Part shown: positions 8,122-17,730 of the stretch, in pieces
Layout of the letters: every line of letters begins with the position of its first letter
How positions within the stretch are numbered: position 1 is the first letter of the stretch
Assembly (NCBI RefSeq): GCF_039655745.1
Contig: NZ_JBBYXI010000003.1
Span: 372,001-436,000, forward strand
DNA: 64,000 bases
Origin: Hohaiivirga grylli
GTDB lineage: Bacteria; Pseudomonadota; Alphaproteobacteria; Rhizobiales; Beijerinckiaceae
Direction: 5' to 3'
The notes under the pieces: model-generated
The model's database searches: none
Told to the model about the DNA's origin: nothing
The model's input: the letters and a program-made list of their open reading frames with translations, nothing else
Made by a program: the position numbers and the translations under genes

Positions 8122-9990
8122 ATGCAAACAATGGGAAAAGACCCGCTTATTGATGTTCGGGGCCTTACTGTTCAGTTCAGTAGTGAGGATGGGATATTTA
8201 CAGCCGTTAAAGGGCTTGATTTCCAGATTGCACCTGGTGAGACAGTTGCCGTTGTTGGTGAATCTGGTTCCGGTAAGTCGGTAACATCTCTCAGCATTAT
8301 GCGCCTGATTGACTATGCAGGTGGAAAAATTGCAGACGGTTCAATCAAGTTTCATACGCGAAATGGTCAAGTAAAGGATCTGGCTCAGGAAGCACCTGAA
8401 AGTCTACGTTCCATGCGTGGTAATGAAATTGCCATGATTTTTCAGGAGCCCATGACATCACTCAATCCGGTGTTTACGATTGGTGACCAGATTGCCGAAG
8501 CCGTTATGCTTCATCAGGGCAAGAATAAGAAAGAAGCGCGACAAGAAGCTCTGCAGATGTTGCAGAAAGTTCGTATTCCGGATGCAGCTAAGCTGATGGA
8601 TCGCCATCCTCACCAACTCTCAGGTGGTATGCGCCAGCGTGTGATGATTGCAATGGCGTTATCCTGCCGTCCAAGTTTGCTGATTGCTGATGAGCCGACA
8701 ACGGCTCTTGATGTGACAATACAGGCCCAAATCCTCCGTCTGATCAGACAACTGCAGCAGGAAATGGGAATGGCTGTGATGTTCATCACCCATGACATGG
8801 GCGTTGTTGCGGAAGTGGCGGACCGTGTTGTTGTGATGTATCGCGGAGAGAAGGTTGAAGAGGGGGCTGTTGAGCAGATTTTTGCAACCCCTAAGCATCC
8901 TTATACAAAGGCACTTTTATCAGCTGTTCCGAAACTTGGCAGCCTGACGGATCAACCACTTCCGGTGAAGTTTGATCTTCTGAAGGTTGATGACACCGAA
9001 GAGGCCACCCGTACCCAGACACACAGCACTATTCAGAATACTGTTGATCATGTTTCAGCTCCTTTGCTGGAGGTTAAAGATCTGGTTGTTCGGTTTGGCG
9101 TTTACCGGGGTATCTTTGGGCGCCTGGCTGGGAATATCCATGCTGTTGAGAAGGTGAATTTCTCTTTGCAGCCGGGAGAAACATTGGCGCTGGTTGGAGA
9201 ATCCGGTTGTGGCAAGTCCACGACGGGCCGTGCCATCATGCAGCTTTTGCGGGCCTCGTCCGGCAATATACAGTTTGCCGGGCAAGAGCTGGGTAGGCTG
9301 AGTGAAGTGGAAAGGCGCAAGATGCGCCAGAAAATCCAGTATGTATTTCAGGATCCGTTTGCTTCACTTAATCCACGTTTGACAATTGGATTTTCAATTG
9401 CAGAACCTTTGATCACCCATGGCCTTGCAAACGGTGTTGATATTGAGAACCGTGTTGCAGAGCTTCTTGAAAAGGTTGGTCTGAAGTCTGAGCACGCCAA
9501 GCGCTATCCGCATGAGTTCTCTGGTGGACAAAGGCAACGTATTTGCATTGCCCGAGCGCTTGCTTCCAATCCAAAGCTGATTATTGCGGATGAAGCTGTT
9601 GCTGCTCTTGATGTCTCCATTCAGGCCCAGATCGTTAACCTTCTGATGGATTTGCAGCGTGAACAACAGCTTGGCTATCTGTTCATTTCCCATGATATGG
9701 CGGTTGTCGAGCGTATCAGTCATCGCGTTGCTGTCATGTATCTTGGACAGATCGTTGAGATTGGTCCGAGACAGGAAATTTTCCAAAATCCTCAGCATCC
9801 TTATACCCGTCGATTGATGGCTGCTGTTCCGGTTGCTGATCCAGCTCAGCGTAGCCGGGATATGAAGATGCTTGAAGGTGAAATTCCCAGCCCAATGCGC
9901 CTGATCGGCGATGAGCCTCTTGTTGAGCCGCTCATTCAGGTTGGTACAGACCATTTTGTTGCCCGCCATAAGGTGGGGGACTTTTCATAA
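8122..9990 (+). CDS. gsiA: Dual-ATPase subunit of glutathione/dipeptide ABC importer
   Basis: 622 residues from ATG 8122; an upstream in-frame TTG at 8095 is possible but has no better ribosome site. Two complete ABC ATPase domains are fused. The first has Walker A GESGSGKS, signature LSGGMRQR and Walker B LLIADEPT. The second has GESGCGKS, FSGGQRQR and LIIADEAV. A short linker and an oligopeptide-type C-terminal extension (PYTRRLMAAVP) follow each. Fused twin ATPases are typical of GsiA, which powers import of glutathione or short peptides. First gene of a seven-gene operon, with gsiB 13 bases downstream. Confidence 0.93.
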   Translation: MQTMGKDPLIDVRGLTVQFSSEDGIFTAVKGLDFQIAPGETVAVVGESGSGKSVTSLSIMRLIDYAGGKIADGSIKFHTRNGQVKDLAQEAPESLRSMRGNEIAMIFQEPMTSLNPVFTIGDQIAEAVMLHQGKNKKEARQEALQMLQKVRIPDAAKLMDRHPHQLSGGMRQRVMIAMALSCRPSLLIADEPTTALDVTIQAQILRLIRQLQQEMGMAVMFITHDMGVVAEVADRVVVMYRGEKVEEGAVEQIFATPKHPYTKALLSAVPKLGSLTDQPLPVKFDLLKVDDTEEATRTQTHSTIQNTVDHVSAPLLEVKDLVVRFGVYRGIFGRLAGNIHAVEKVNFSLQPGETLALVGESGCGKSTTGRAIMQLLRASSGNIQFAGQELGRLSEVERRKMRQKIQYVFQDPFASLNPRLTIGFSIAEPLITHGLANGVDIENRVAELLEKVGLKSEHAKRYPHEFSGGQRQRICIARALASNPKLIIADEAVAALDVSIQAQIVNLLMDLQREQQLGYLFISHDMAVVERISHRVAVMYLGQIVEIGPRQEIFQNPQHPYTRRLMAAVPVADPAQRSRDMKMLEGEIPSPMRLIGDEPLVEPLIQVGTDHFVARHKVGDFS

Positions 9991-10003
9991 GGAAGAACTT
10001 AGC

Positions 10004-11536
10004 ATGCTTAAGAATATTAAATATGGTCTTGCAGCAGGGGCTGTCTCTGTTGTTATGGCCCTTCCGGGGTTAGCATTTGCAAAGACTCTAACTGTTGCCG
10101 TTCAGGAAAATATCGTTGGTCTTGACCCGGCAGACGTGAATGAAACGTTGTCTCATTCGGCTGCTCGCACGATTTATCAGGGGCTTTTTGGTCTTGATGG
10201 GCAAATGAAGATTTACCCAATTCTGGCTGAGAAGTTTGAAGTCAATGATGCCTCGACGGAATACACCTTTTATCTTCGTAAGGGTGTTAAGTTCCACGAT
10301 GGTACAGATTTCAATGCGGAAGCAGCGAAGATCAATATTGAGCGTGTTGCTAACCCGGAAAACCGTCTGAAGCGTAACAGCCTTGTTTCGATGGTTAATA
10401 AGGTTGAAATCATTGACACGTATACAATCAAGCTGGTTCTGAAAGAGCCGTTTGGTGCTCTGGTCAATAACCTTGCCCATGCTGGTGCTGTGATGATCAG
10501 TCCGGCTGCGCTCAAGCAATATGGCAAGGAAATCTCCCGTCATCCGGTTGGTACAGGCCCGTTCAAGTTCAAGAATTGGAACGGTGACGTGATGGAAGTT
10601 GTTAAGAACGAGAACTATTGGAAGCCAGGCCTGCCAAAGGTTGATGGCGTTATTTTCCGTACCGTTCCTGAAAGTGGTGCACGCCTTGCCATGTTGAAGA
10701 CAGGTGAGGCACAGGTTGTCGTTCCTCTGCCTACCGAAATGGTTCGACAGATTGAGAATGACAAGACGCTGTCTGTCATTAATGAGCCTTCCATTGTCGA
10801 ATGGTTCGCCAGCATGAACACAAAGAAGAAGCCTTTTGATAATGTGAAGGTGCGTCAGGCCCTGAACTATGCCGTCAATAAGGAAGCTTTCTGTAAGGTT
10901 GTTTTCAATGGCTTCTGTACGCCATCTGACTCTGTTCTTCCTTCAATCATGCAGTACCATGTGAAGCAGGAAGTTTATACCTATGACGCTAAGAAGGCTA
11001 AGGAACTTCTGGCAGAAGCAGGTTATCCGGACGGTTTTGATGCAGAGATCGTCGCCGGTAATAATACGGCGGCTGGTCGTGCCATTCAGTTTCTGCAGCA
11101 GCAGTTTGCACAGGTTGGCGTAAAGCTGAAAGTTCAGCAGCTTGAATCTGGCGTGCTGAGCAGCAAAGTCTGGAGTGCCCAGACACCGGAAGAAGCAACG
11201 GTTCAGATGATGTATGGCGGTTGGTCTGCCTCAACTGGTGACACAGACTGGGCTCTGCGTCCTCTGTTCTGGGGCAAGGGCTTCCCACCAAAGCTGTTTA
11301 ATGCTGCCTATTACATGAACCCGAAGGTAGATGAAGCTCTTGAAGCTGCTGTTGGGACTGCTGACAACAACAAGCGCGCTGAGCTTTACGCCATCGTTCA
11401 GAAGGAAATCCAGCAGGATGCACCGTGGATTTTCTTGGGTGTTGATCGCAATCTCGCTGGTAAGGCTAAAAACCTTGAAGGTTTTGTCCTGATGGCCGAT
11501 CGTGGTTTCCAGCTTGATGAAGTTGAATTCAAGTAA
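10004..11536 (+). CDS. gsiB: Periplasmic peptide/glutathione-binding protein
   Basis: 510 residues. ATG at 10004 follows GGAAG at 9991. The signal peptide is LKNIKYGLAAGAVSVVMALP ending GLAFA before KTLTVA. The body is a cluster C solute-binding protein (SBP_bac_5) with LDPADVNETLSHSAARTIYQ, YTFYLRKGVKFHDGT and VRQALNYAVNKEA. It captures the peptide substrate in the periplasm for GsiCD. Followed by a strong intercistronic stem-loop at 11553-11573, usual after binding-protein genes, which are expressed above the permeases. Confidence 0.93.
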   Translation: MLKNIKYGLAAGAVSVVMALPGLAFAKTLTVAVQENIVGLDPADVNETLSHSAARTIYQGLFGLDGQMKIYPILAEKFEVNDASTEYTFYLRKGVKFHDGTDFNAEAAKINIERVANPENRLKRNSLVSMVNKVEIIDTYTIKLVLKEPFGALVNNLAHAGAVMISPAALKQYGKEISRHPVGTGPFKFKNWNGDVMEVVKNENYWKPGLPKVDGVIFRTVPESGARLAMLKTGEAQVVVPLPTEMVRQIENDKTLSVINEPSIVEWFASMNTKKKPFDNVKVRQALNYAVNKEAFCKVVFNGFCTPSDSVLPSIMQYHVKQEVYTYDAKKAKELLAEAGYPDGFDAEIVAGNNTAAGRAIQFLQQQFAQVGVKLKVQQLESGVLSSKVWSAQTPEEATVQMMYGGWSASTGDTDWALRPLFWGKGFPPKLFNAAYYMNPKVDEALEAAVGTADNNKRAELYAIVQKEIQQDAPWIFLGVDRNLAGKAKNLEGFVLMADRGFQLDEVEFK

Positions 11537-11552
11537 TTCCTGATATAACGGG

Positions 11553-11573
11553 CCGGGGCTTTTCGGGCCCCGG
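11553..11573 (+). other. Intercistronic stem-loop after gsiB
   Basis: A 7-bp all-G/C stem (CCGGGGC, 11553-11559, with GCCCCGG, 11567-11573) and 7-base loop, not followed by a T-run. It probably protects the upstream mRNA or partly attenuates, giving more GsiB than permease. Confidence 0.6.
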
Positions 11574-11592
11574 TTCCCGGAGATAAGTTTTA

Positions 11593-12513
11593 ATGCTGCA
11601 ATATCTGATCAAGCGCATCATCGGTATCATACCGGTATTGCTGGTTATTTCAGTCGTCGTTTTCGGCTTTGTCCGGCTTCTGCCGGGTGATCCTGCACGT
11701 ATTGCAGCTGGGCCGGATGCGGCGCCATCTGACGTTGAACTGGTTCGGCAGGATCTTGGTCTCGACCAACCGGTTATTTCTCAGTATTTCCGATTTATGG
11801 CCGGAGCCTTTCAGGGAGACTTTGGACGATCAATCCGCACAAAGCGTCCTGTCTCTGAAGAAATTGGCAGCCGGTTTATGCCCACACTCTGGCTTACTGT
11901 TTTTGCCATGGCATGGTCGACAGTTATTGGTCTGCTGATTGGTGTTGTCTCTGCAGTACGGCGAAACAAATGGCCTGATTATCTTGGAATGACGGTTGCC
12001 GTTTCAGGTATTTCCATGCCCGCATTCTGGGTTGGCCTAATGCTGATGAGCTTTTTTTCTGTCCGTTTGGGCTGGTTGCCGACAAGTGGTTATGGCACCT
12101 GGCAGCATTATATCATGCCATCATTTACATTGGGCTTGGGTGTCGCGGCCGTTATGGCGCGCTTTACCCGCTCTGCCTTTATCGAGATTTTCCGGGAAGA
12201 TTATATTCGTACGGCGCGTGCAAAAGGTGTTCCCAGTCAGGGAATTATCTGGAAGCATACCCTGCGTAATGCTCTGATTCCGGTCATTACAATGCTTGGC
12301 CTTCAGTTCGGCTTTTTGCTGGGCGGTTCTATTGTCGTTGAGAGTGTCTTCAGCTGGCCGGGGATTGGCCGTTATCTGATCGACTCTGTTTCTTATCGTG
12401 ATTATCCAGCAATTCAGGCACTGATTTTGATGCTGTCTCTGGAGTTCATCCTGATTAATCTTATTGTTGACGTGCTTTATGCCGTTGCTAATCCGGAGAT
12501 ACGTTACAAATGA
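11593..12513 (+). CDS. gsiC: Peptide/glutathione ABC transporter permease GsiC
   Basis: 306 residues with six membrane segments. The N-terminus LQYLIKRIIGIIPVLLVISV and VRLLPGDPA are characteristic of DppB/GsiC permeases. The EAA loop is DYIRTARAKGVPSQGIIWKH. GGAGATAA precedes the ATG at 11593. It forms the membrane channel with GsiD, with which it overlaps by four bases (ATGA), pointing to translational coupling. Confidence 0.93.
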   Translation: MLQYLIKRIIGIIPVLLVISVVVFGFVRLLPGDPARIAAGPDAAPSDVELVRQDLGLDQPVISQYFRFMAGAFQGDFGRSIRTKRPVSEEIGSRFMPTLWLTVFAMAWSTVIGLLIGVVSAVRRNKWPDYLGMTVAVSGISMPAFWVGLMLMSFFSVRLGWLPTSGYGTWQHYIMPSFTLGLGVAAVMARFTRSAFIEIFREDYIRTARAKGVPSQGIIWKHTLRNALIPVITMLGLQFGFLLGGSIVVESVFSWPGIGRYLIDSVSYRDYPAIQALILMLSLEFILINLIVDVLYAVANPEIRYK

Positions 12514-13403
12514 GTACGCTATCTCAAGTTGAAGTTTCAGGCCGTCGGGCTGAGAAAGTTCGTAGTCCGTTGCGCGAATTCTGGCGCCGCTTCTGCAAGC
12601 AGAAGATTGCACTTGCTGCCGGGCTGTTTCTGGTTGTTTTAGTACTCGTCGCAATCTTTGCAGATTTCATTGCGCCCTATGGACTTGATACACCTGACTA
12701 TGATGCCATTACGATGCCGCCATCATGGGCGCATTGGGCAGGGACGGATGATTATGGGCGGGATATTTTCAGCCGTATCATCTTTGGGGCCCGCATTTCA
12801 CTGGCCGTTGGATTTCTATCGGTCACGATTGGTGGTCTCGTTGGTATCGCTCTCGGGCTGATCAGTGGCTTTTATGGCGGGTGGATTGATAACCTGATTA
12901 TGCGTATCTGCGATGTGCTTCTGGCATTTCCGGGCATTGTTCTGGCGATTGCTGTCATCAGTATTCTCGGGCCGGGCGTTGATAACGTGATCTATGCAGT
13001 TGCTGTCTTCTCAATTCCGGTATTTGCACGTCTGGTTCGTGGCAGTACGCTGGCAATCAAGCAGAGTGTGTATGTGGATGCGGCACGCGCTATTGGGGTC
13101 AGTAACAATCTTCTGATGCTACGCCATATTCTGCCGGGAACCTTGCCAAGCGTTATCGTCTATTTCTCGATGCGTATCGGTACTGCCATTCTGACGGCTG
13201 CCAGTCTGAGCTTTATTGGTCTTGGTGCGCAGCCGCCAAGCCCTGAGTGGGGGGCGATGCTTGCTGCAGGGCGTACTTATATTGAGACAGAGCCGCATCT
13301 TGCGCTCTATCCGGGGTTGGCCATTTTCGTGACCGTGCTGGCGTTTAACCTTCTTGGTGATGGTTTACGTGATGCACTGGATCCCAAACTGAAGCAGGAT
13401 TGA
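12510..13403 (+). CDS. gsiD: Peptide/glutathione ABC transporter permease GsiD
   Basis: 297 residues, with a cytosolic N-terminal stretch and six membrane segments. WAGTDDYGRDIFSRIIFGAR and the EAA loop YVDAARAIGVSNNLLMLRH are typical of the DppC/GsiD family. It starts inside the gsiC stop (ATGA at 12510) and is followed four bases after its stop by the S58 peptidase. Confidence 0.93.
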   Translation: MSTLSQVEVSGRRAEKVRSPLREFWRRFCKQKIALAAGLFLVVLVLVAIFADFIAPYGLDTPDYDAITMPPSWAHWAGTDDYGRDIFSRIIFGARISLAVGFLSVTIGGLVGIALGLISGFYGGWIDNLIMRICDVLLAFPGIVLAIAVISILGPGVDNVIYAVAVFSIPVFARLVRGSTLAIKQSVYVDAARAIGVSNNLLMLRHILPGTLPSVIVYFSMRIGTAILTAASLSFIGLGAQPPSPEWGAMLAAGRTYIETEPHLALYPGLAIFVTVLAFNLLGDGLRDALDPKLKQD

Positions 13404-13407
13404 ACCA

Positions 13408-14448
13408 ATGCCTGAACTGGCCAGAGACTTTGGGCTACTGTGCGGAACACTAGAGCCGGGTGCGTTTAATACAATCACAGATGTGCCCGGAGTTTCTGTT
13501 GGTCATTGTACTGTAAACGCTGGTGATGTGCATACCGGCGTGACAGCGGTTATTCCGCAACCGGGTAACCTGTTTCGCCAGAAGATTGTTGCCGCTGCTG
13601 AAGTGATCAATGGCTTTGGGAAAAGCGTTGGTCTGATGCAGGTTAATGAACTTGGGACGCTAGAGACGCCCATTCTGCTGACAAATACCTTTGGTGTGTC
13701 AGCATGTGCGACAGCATTAATCCGTAGAGCCATAGAGGAAAATCCTGATATTGGCCGCACAACAGGAACGGTTAATCCTGTCGTGATGGAATGTAATGAC
13801 GGCTGGCTCAGCGATATTCAGTCTATGGCTATTACTGAAGACCATGCCAGTGAGGCACTGCTTCGTGCCAGCAGTGCCCCTGTTGTGCAGGGTAATGTCG
13901 GTGCCGGAAATGGCATGAGCTGCTTTGGCTTTAAGGGTGGTATTGGCAACTCTTCCCGCCAGATTAAGCTTGATGGGCAGGTGTTTCATCTTGGTGTGCT
14001 GGTTCAGGCGAACTTTGGCCGGGCTGGTGATCTTGTTTTACCTGATGGCCGTCGCGCTGTTCCTGATAGTATTAAAGAGCCGGAACGGGGGTCGGTCATC
14101 ATCATTCTGGCAACGGACATTCCGCTGGATCATCGCCAGTTACGCCGTGTGGCCCGTCGGAGTGGGGCAGGGCTTGCCCGACTGGGATCGTTCTGGGGGA
14201 ATGGGAGCGGTGATATTGCGCTGGCTTTCTCAACTGCAAACCGTATTCGGCATGATGAAAAGCGGGAAATCATATCGGCTGAAGTGCTGAATGAGGCTTG
14301 TATTGATATTCTGTTTCAGGCTGCCGCTGAGGGAACACAGGAAGCTGTGTTGAATGCCATGTGTGCGGCTGAACCAATGACAGGACGTGGCAAGAACCAT
14401 CGTCCATCACTGGCAGAATGGCTTTTAAATAACGGGGCTGAAAAATGA
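13408..14448 (+). CDS. P1/S58 family self-cleaving aminopeptidase (DmpA/BapA-like)
   Basis: 346 residues. NTITDVPGVSVGH at the N-terminus, NTFGVSACATALIRRA, VGAGNGMSCFGFKGGIG and RGSVIIILATDIPL are hallmarks of peptidase family S58. By comparison with DmpA and BapA, the precursor should cleave itself between G228 and S229, making Ser229 the N-terminal nucleophile of the beta chain. Members release N-terminal L- or D-residues, or beta-amino acids, from short peptides. No signal peptide, so it acts on peptides brought in by GsiABCD. It overlaps dppA by four bases (ATGA). Confidence 0.9.
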   Translation: MPELARDFGLLCGTLEPGAFNTITDVPGVSVGHCTVNAGDVHTGVTAVIPQPGNLFRQKIVAAAEVINGFGKSVGLMQVNELGTLETPILLTNTFGVSACATALIRRAIEENPDIGRTTGTVNPVVMECNDGWLSDIQSMAITEDHASEALLRASSAPVVQGNVGAGNGMSCFGFKGGIGNSSRQIKLDGQVFHLGVLVQANFGRAGDLVLPDGRRAVPDSIKEPERGSVIIILATDIPLDHRQLRRVARRSGAGLARLGSFWGNGSGDIALAFSTANRIRHDEKREIISAEVLNEACIDILFQAAAEGTQEAVLNAMCAAEPMTGRGKNHRPSLAEWLLNNGAEK

Positions 14449-15263
14449 AGGTCTACATATCTGCTGATATTGAAGGTTGTGCGGGGGTTGTTATCCCGGA
14501 GCAGACGCGTCCCGGTAATCCTGAATATGAGCGTGCCCGGCGTCTGATGACTGAAGAGGTCAATGCCGCCATTGATGGCGCATTGCGCAAGGGCGCGACC
14601 GAGATACTGGTCAATGATGCCCATGGCCCGATGGTCAATCTCATCCCTGAACTGCTCAACCCTGAGGCTCATTTTATTCTCGGAAAACCAAAGCCTCTCA
14701 ATATGTTTGAAGGTCTGGATGCATCTTTTGATGCGGTTTTCTGTATCGGTTTTCATACCCGCGCCAGTTCTTATGGTGTGCTGGCCCATACGACAAATGG
14801 TTTTGCCTTCAAGGATATCGCTCTGAATGGTGTCAGCTATGGTGAGGCGGGGCTTTATGGAGCGTATGCCGGTTCTATTGGCGTCCCGGTTGTCCTGATG
14901 TCGGGTGATGATCTTTGTCTTGCCGAGAACAGCATATTGTTTCCGCAGGCCGTGATGGTTGAGACGAAGAAGGCAATTGGCAATCGTGCCGCTGCCAATT
15001 TGCCTCTTGAAGTTGCCAGAAATGCTATTCGTGACGGAGCCATTCGTGCCCTGTCTGACCTTGGTGCTATGACGCCTTTTGTTTTACAGCCACCCTTTGA
15101 ACTTGCCCTGACAATGTCCAGTCCTGCTCTAGCGGATCTGACGGCGATCATTCCGGGTGCAAAACGGAAAGATGCACTGACTGTTATCTTTAATACTGAA
15201 AGCATTGAAGATGCCATTCGCTGGGTAAATACCGTTTCGGCTCTTTCTTCATTCTTACGTTGA
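14445..15263 (+). CDS. dppA: M55 family D-aminopeptidase (DppA-like)
   Basis: 272 residues. The N-terminal YISADIEGCAGVV contains the conserved Asp and Glu that bind zinc. LVNDAHGPMVNL and FIGFHTRA-like sequence (CIGFHTRASSYGVLAHT) supply the metal histidines. DppA of Bacillus is a ring-shaped decamer that frees D-amino acids such as D-Ala from peptides. Cytosolic. The start overlaps the previous stop, and the following iaaA start lies 17 bases after its own stop. Confidence 0.9.
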   Translation: MKVYISADIEGCAGVVIPEQTRPGNPEYERARRLMTEEVNAAIDGALRKGATEILVNDAHGPMVNLIPELLNPEAHFILGKPKPLNMFEGLDASFDAVFCIGFHTRASSYGVLAHTTNGFAFKDIALNGVSYGEAGLYGAYAGSIGVPVVLMSGDDLCLAENSILFPQAVMVETKKAIGNRAAANLPLEVARNAIRDGAIRALSDLGAMTPFVLQPPFELALTMSSPALADLTAIIPGAKRKDALTVIFNTESIEDAIRWVNTVSALSSFLR

Positions 15264-15280
15264 TTGCTTCAGGAAGGGAC

Positions 15281-16255
15281 ATGATGATGTCTGATGATAC
15301 TGGTTTTGTACTGGCCATCCATGGTGGTGCAGGAACAATCAATAAGGCATTGATGAGCCCGGAGAAAGAAGATGCCTATCATGCAGGTCTGAGGCAGGCA
15401 TTGGATGCTGGCTATAAAGTTCTTAAACAGGATGGCTCAGCTGTTGATGCCGTTGCGGCTGCTGTCGTACAGCTTGAGGAAGACCCGCTGTTTAATGCGG
15501 GACGTGGGGCTGTCTTTAACAGTGCCGGCCAGCATGAAATGGATGCGGCCATCATGGAAGGTGCGCAAAAGCGGGCAGGGGCTATCACAGGTATCTGCGG
15601 CCCCCGTAATCCGGTATTGGCAGCCAAAGCGGTTATGGAGCAGTCTGAACACGTCTTCTTTGCGGGGGAAGGTGCCACAGAGTTCTGTCATGAAGCCGGG
15701 TTAGAGTTTGTTGATCCAGAGTGGTTTTATACGCAGGCGCGTTGGGATGCCCTTCAGAATGAATTACAGCGCCGGGCTGAAAACCTGCCGGATGATGGCG
15801 ATGAAAGCCGTAAGCACGGCACGGTTGGCGCTGTGGCCTGTGATGTCCGAGGTCATGTCGCTGCTGCAACATCGACAGGTGGAATGACAGCCAAGAAACC
15901 GGGGCGTGTAGGTGATACACCTGTCATAGGTGCGGGAACCTGGGCTGATGATCAGGGCTGTGCTGTGTCTGCTACAGGGCATGGAGAGTTTTTTATTCGG
16001 CATGCTGTCGGGCAGGAGATCTCTTCGCGGATGCGTTGGGGACGTCAAACTCTTCAACAGGCATCTGATGAACTGGTTTTAGATATTCTTGGGCCAATAG
16101 GTGGTTCTGGCGGGATTATCGCTGTTGATCCAAAGAGAAACATTGCCCTGCCGTTTAACTGTTCTGGCATGTATCGCGGGTTTATCCGGGAAGATGGGAC
16201 ATTCCATACGGCAATCTATCATGAAGAGTATAGAGAAGCTCCCGCCGACTCATAA
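15281..16255 (+). CDS. iaaA: Isoaspartyl peptidase / plant-type asparaginase
   Basis: 324 residues from ATG 15281; AGGAAGGG at 15271 fits this start and not the TTG at 15260. It is an Ntn-hydrolase that cuts itself before T181 (HGTVGAV), exposing the threonine nucleophile. LAIHGGAGTI and NAGRGAVFN are the family motifs, with STGGMTAK and GTWAD around the substrate pocket. It removes isoaspartyl (beta-linked) residues from dipeptides. In enterobacteria iaaA also sits beside gsiABCD, so the association is an old one. Last gene of the operon. Confidence 0.93.
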   Translation: MMMSDDTGFVLAIHGGAGTINKALMSPEKEDAYHAGLRQALDAGYKVLKQDGSAVDAVAAAVVQLEEDPLFNAGRGAVFNSAGQHEMDAAIMEGAQKRAGAITGICGPRNPVLAAKAVMEQSEHVFFAGEGATEFCHEAGLEFVDPEWFYTQARWDALQNELQRRAENLPDDGDESRKHGTVGAVACDVRGHVAAATSTGGMTAKKPGRVGDTPVIGAGTWADDQGCAVSATGHGEFFIRHAVGQEISSRMRWGRQTLQQASDELVLDILGPIGGSGGIIAVDPKRNIALPFNCSGMYRGFIREDGTFHTAIYHEEYREAPADS

Positions 16256-16278
16256 GAATGATTTATGAAGCAGACTGA

Positions 16279-16317
16279 TAGGTCCGGAATCTCCGAACCT
16301 GTTTCTGTTTGACCTAT
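16279..16317 (+). other. Overlapping alternative hairpins after the gsi operon
   Basis: AGGTCCGGA (16280-16288) can pair with TCCGAACCT (16292-16300, one mismatch), or ATAGGTC (16279-16285) can pair with GACCTAT (16311-16317). The two cannot form together. The first is followed by a T-rich stretch and may end the gsi operon weakly. Confidence 0.35.
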
Positions 16318-16478
16318 TAAAAAGCCACGGCATTTTTGAAAAAAACTTATCTATAAGGCGATGATTTTACAGTTTGTTTGCGAGAAGCAAATATTCCTTC
16401 GCAACTTTAATACAAAACGTATCATAAAAACATGCTCGGGCAATGAATCCGGGATCATTTATAAATGAGGGTAGAACA

Positions 16479-17708
16479 ATGGCAGAAAAAGCGCGGAAAG
16501 AGTTAATCCCCTATTGGTGGCGTGTTGTTGCAATTTTCTTCTTCGGTTGGATTGCGCTCTATGCGGGGCGTCTGGTTCTTAGTCCTGTTATGCCGCATAT
16601 TGAGCAGGAGTTTAGCCTCAGCAAAACACAGCTCGGCATGATCATGAGTCTGTTTTTCCTGACCTATACAATTTTGCAGGTTCCATCGGGAATTCTCGGC
16701 GATATCATTGGGCGCAAGAAGGTTCTGGTTCCTGGCTTTATGCTTTTTGCAGCAGCCATTGCAGCCGTCAGCCTGTCGACAACATTTGCTATGTTTCTTA
16801 TCCTCTGGATGATCGTCGGCGCTGCGCAGGGTAGTTATTACGGCCCACAGTTTGCCCTTTCATCTGAAGCAATTCCGAAAAAGTGGATTACACTTGGCAG
16901 TGCCATCATTAACTGTGGCATGTCCTTTGGTATTTCGTTTGGCCTGTTTCTTTCGAGCGTCATGGTTGAAACGTACCATTTCTCCTGGAAGGCTCCTTTC
17001 TGGGCCATTGCTATTCCAATCTTCCTGATTGCTTTGGCAATGTTGTTCTTTGTTCGTGAGAACGCCTATGAGGTGAATGCTGCTGAAAAGAGCAAGCAGG
17101 CTGCAGAAAAGGCTGATTTCAGTTTCTGGGATCTGTTCAAAAACCGTAACCTTGTTCTGGCTTATGTTACGATTTTCTGTTCGATTTACGGCTTCTTTGT
17201 CATCATCACATGGCTGCCGTATTACCTGAACAAAGTCCGTGGCATGACCATGGTTGAAGCATCTGGTTATACCTCTATCGTTCCTTGGATTGCGATCATA
17301 GGTACAATTCTCTGTAGCTATATCTCGGATAAGCTTGGTCTTAGAAAGCCGGTTGTACTGTGCATGATGCCACTGTCACTCTTGGCTATCTGGGGTATTG
17401 TTGCTTCTGAATCCACGACGGTTCTTATCGCTGTGCTCGTTCTCTACGGCATGATTGGTAAGATTGCGCTCAACCCAGTATTGGTTGCGCTGGTTGCGGA
17501 TAATGCGCCAAAAGCTTCTTTAAGCACGGCTTTTGGTCTCTATAACTTCTTTGGAATGGCTTCATCTACTCTGGCACCTGTTGTAACGGGCTGGTTGGCA
17601 GAACGCCCCGGTGGCAGCCTGAATGATGGCTTCTATTTTGCAGCTTTCGTAACAGTCATTGGTATTGTCGCAATGCTGTTTGTGAAAGAAAATCCAAAGA
17701 CAGAATAA
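16479..17708 (+). CDS. Major facilitator superfamily transporter
   Basis: 409 residues with about twelve membrane segments. GAGGGT lies seven bases before ATG 16479. The loop GDIIGRKKVLVPG after helix 2 is the MFS motif A. The layout (N-terminal ALYAGRLVLSPVMPHIEQEF, LGMIMSLFFLTYTILQVPSG) resembles anion/sugar-phosphate or hexuronate carriers of the ACS type. Substrate unknown; it could export or import a small organic acid. Monocistronic, closed by the terminator at 17731-17768, and 220 bases downstream of the peptide operon. Confidence 0.85.
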   Translation: MAEKARKELIPYWWRVVAIFFFGWIALYAGRLVLSPVMPHIEQEFSLSKTQLGMIMSLFFLTYTILQVPSGILGDIIGRKKVLVPGFMLFAAAIAAVSLSTTFAMFLILWMIVGAAQGSYYGPQFALSSEAIPKKWITLGSAIINCGMSFGISFGLFLSSVMVETYHFSWKAPFWAIAIPIFLIALAMLFFVRENAYEVNAAEKSKQAAEKADFSFWDLFKNRNLVLAYVTIFCSIYGFFVIITWLPYYLNKVRGMTMVEASGYTSIVPWIAIIGTILCSYISDKLGLRKPVVLCMMPLSLLAIWGIVASESTTVLIAVLVLYGMIGKIALNPVLVALVADNAPKASLSTAFGLYNFFGMASSTLAPVVTGWLAERPGGSLNDGFYFAAFVTVIGIVAMLFVKENPKTE

Positions 17709-17730
17709 GATATTTTCTCAGTAAGCTTTG

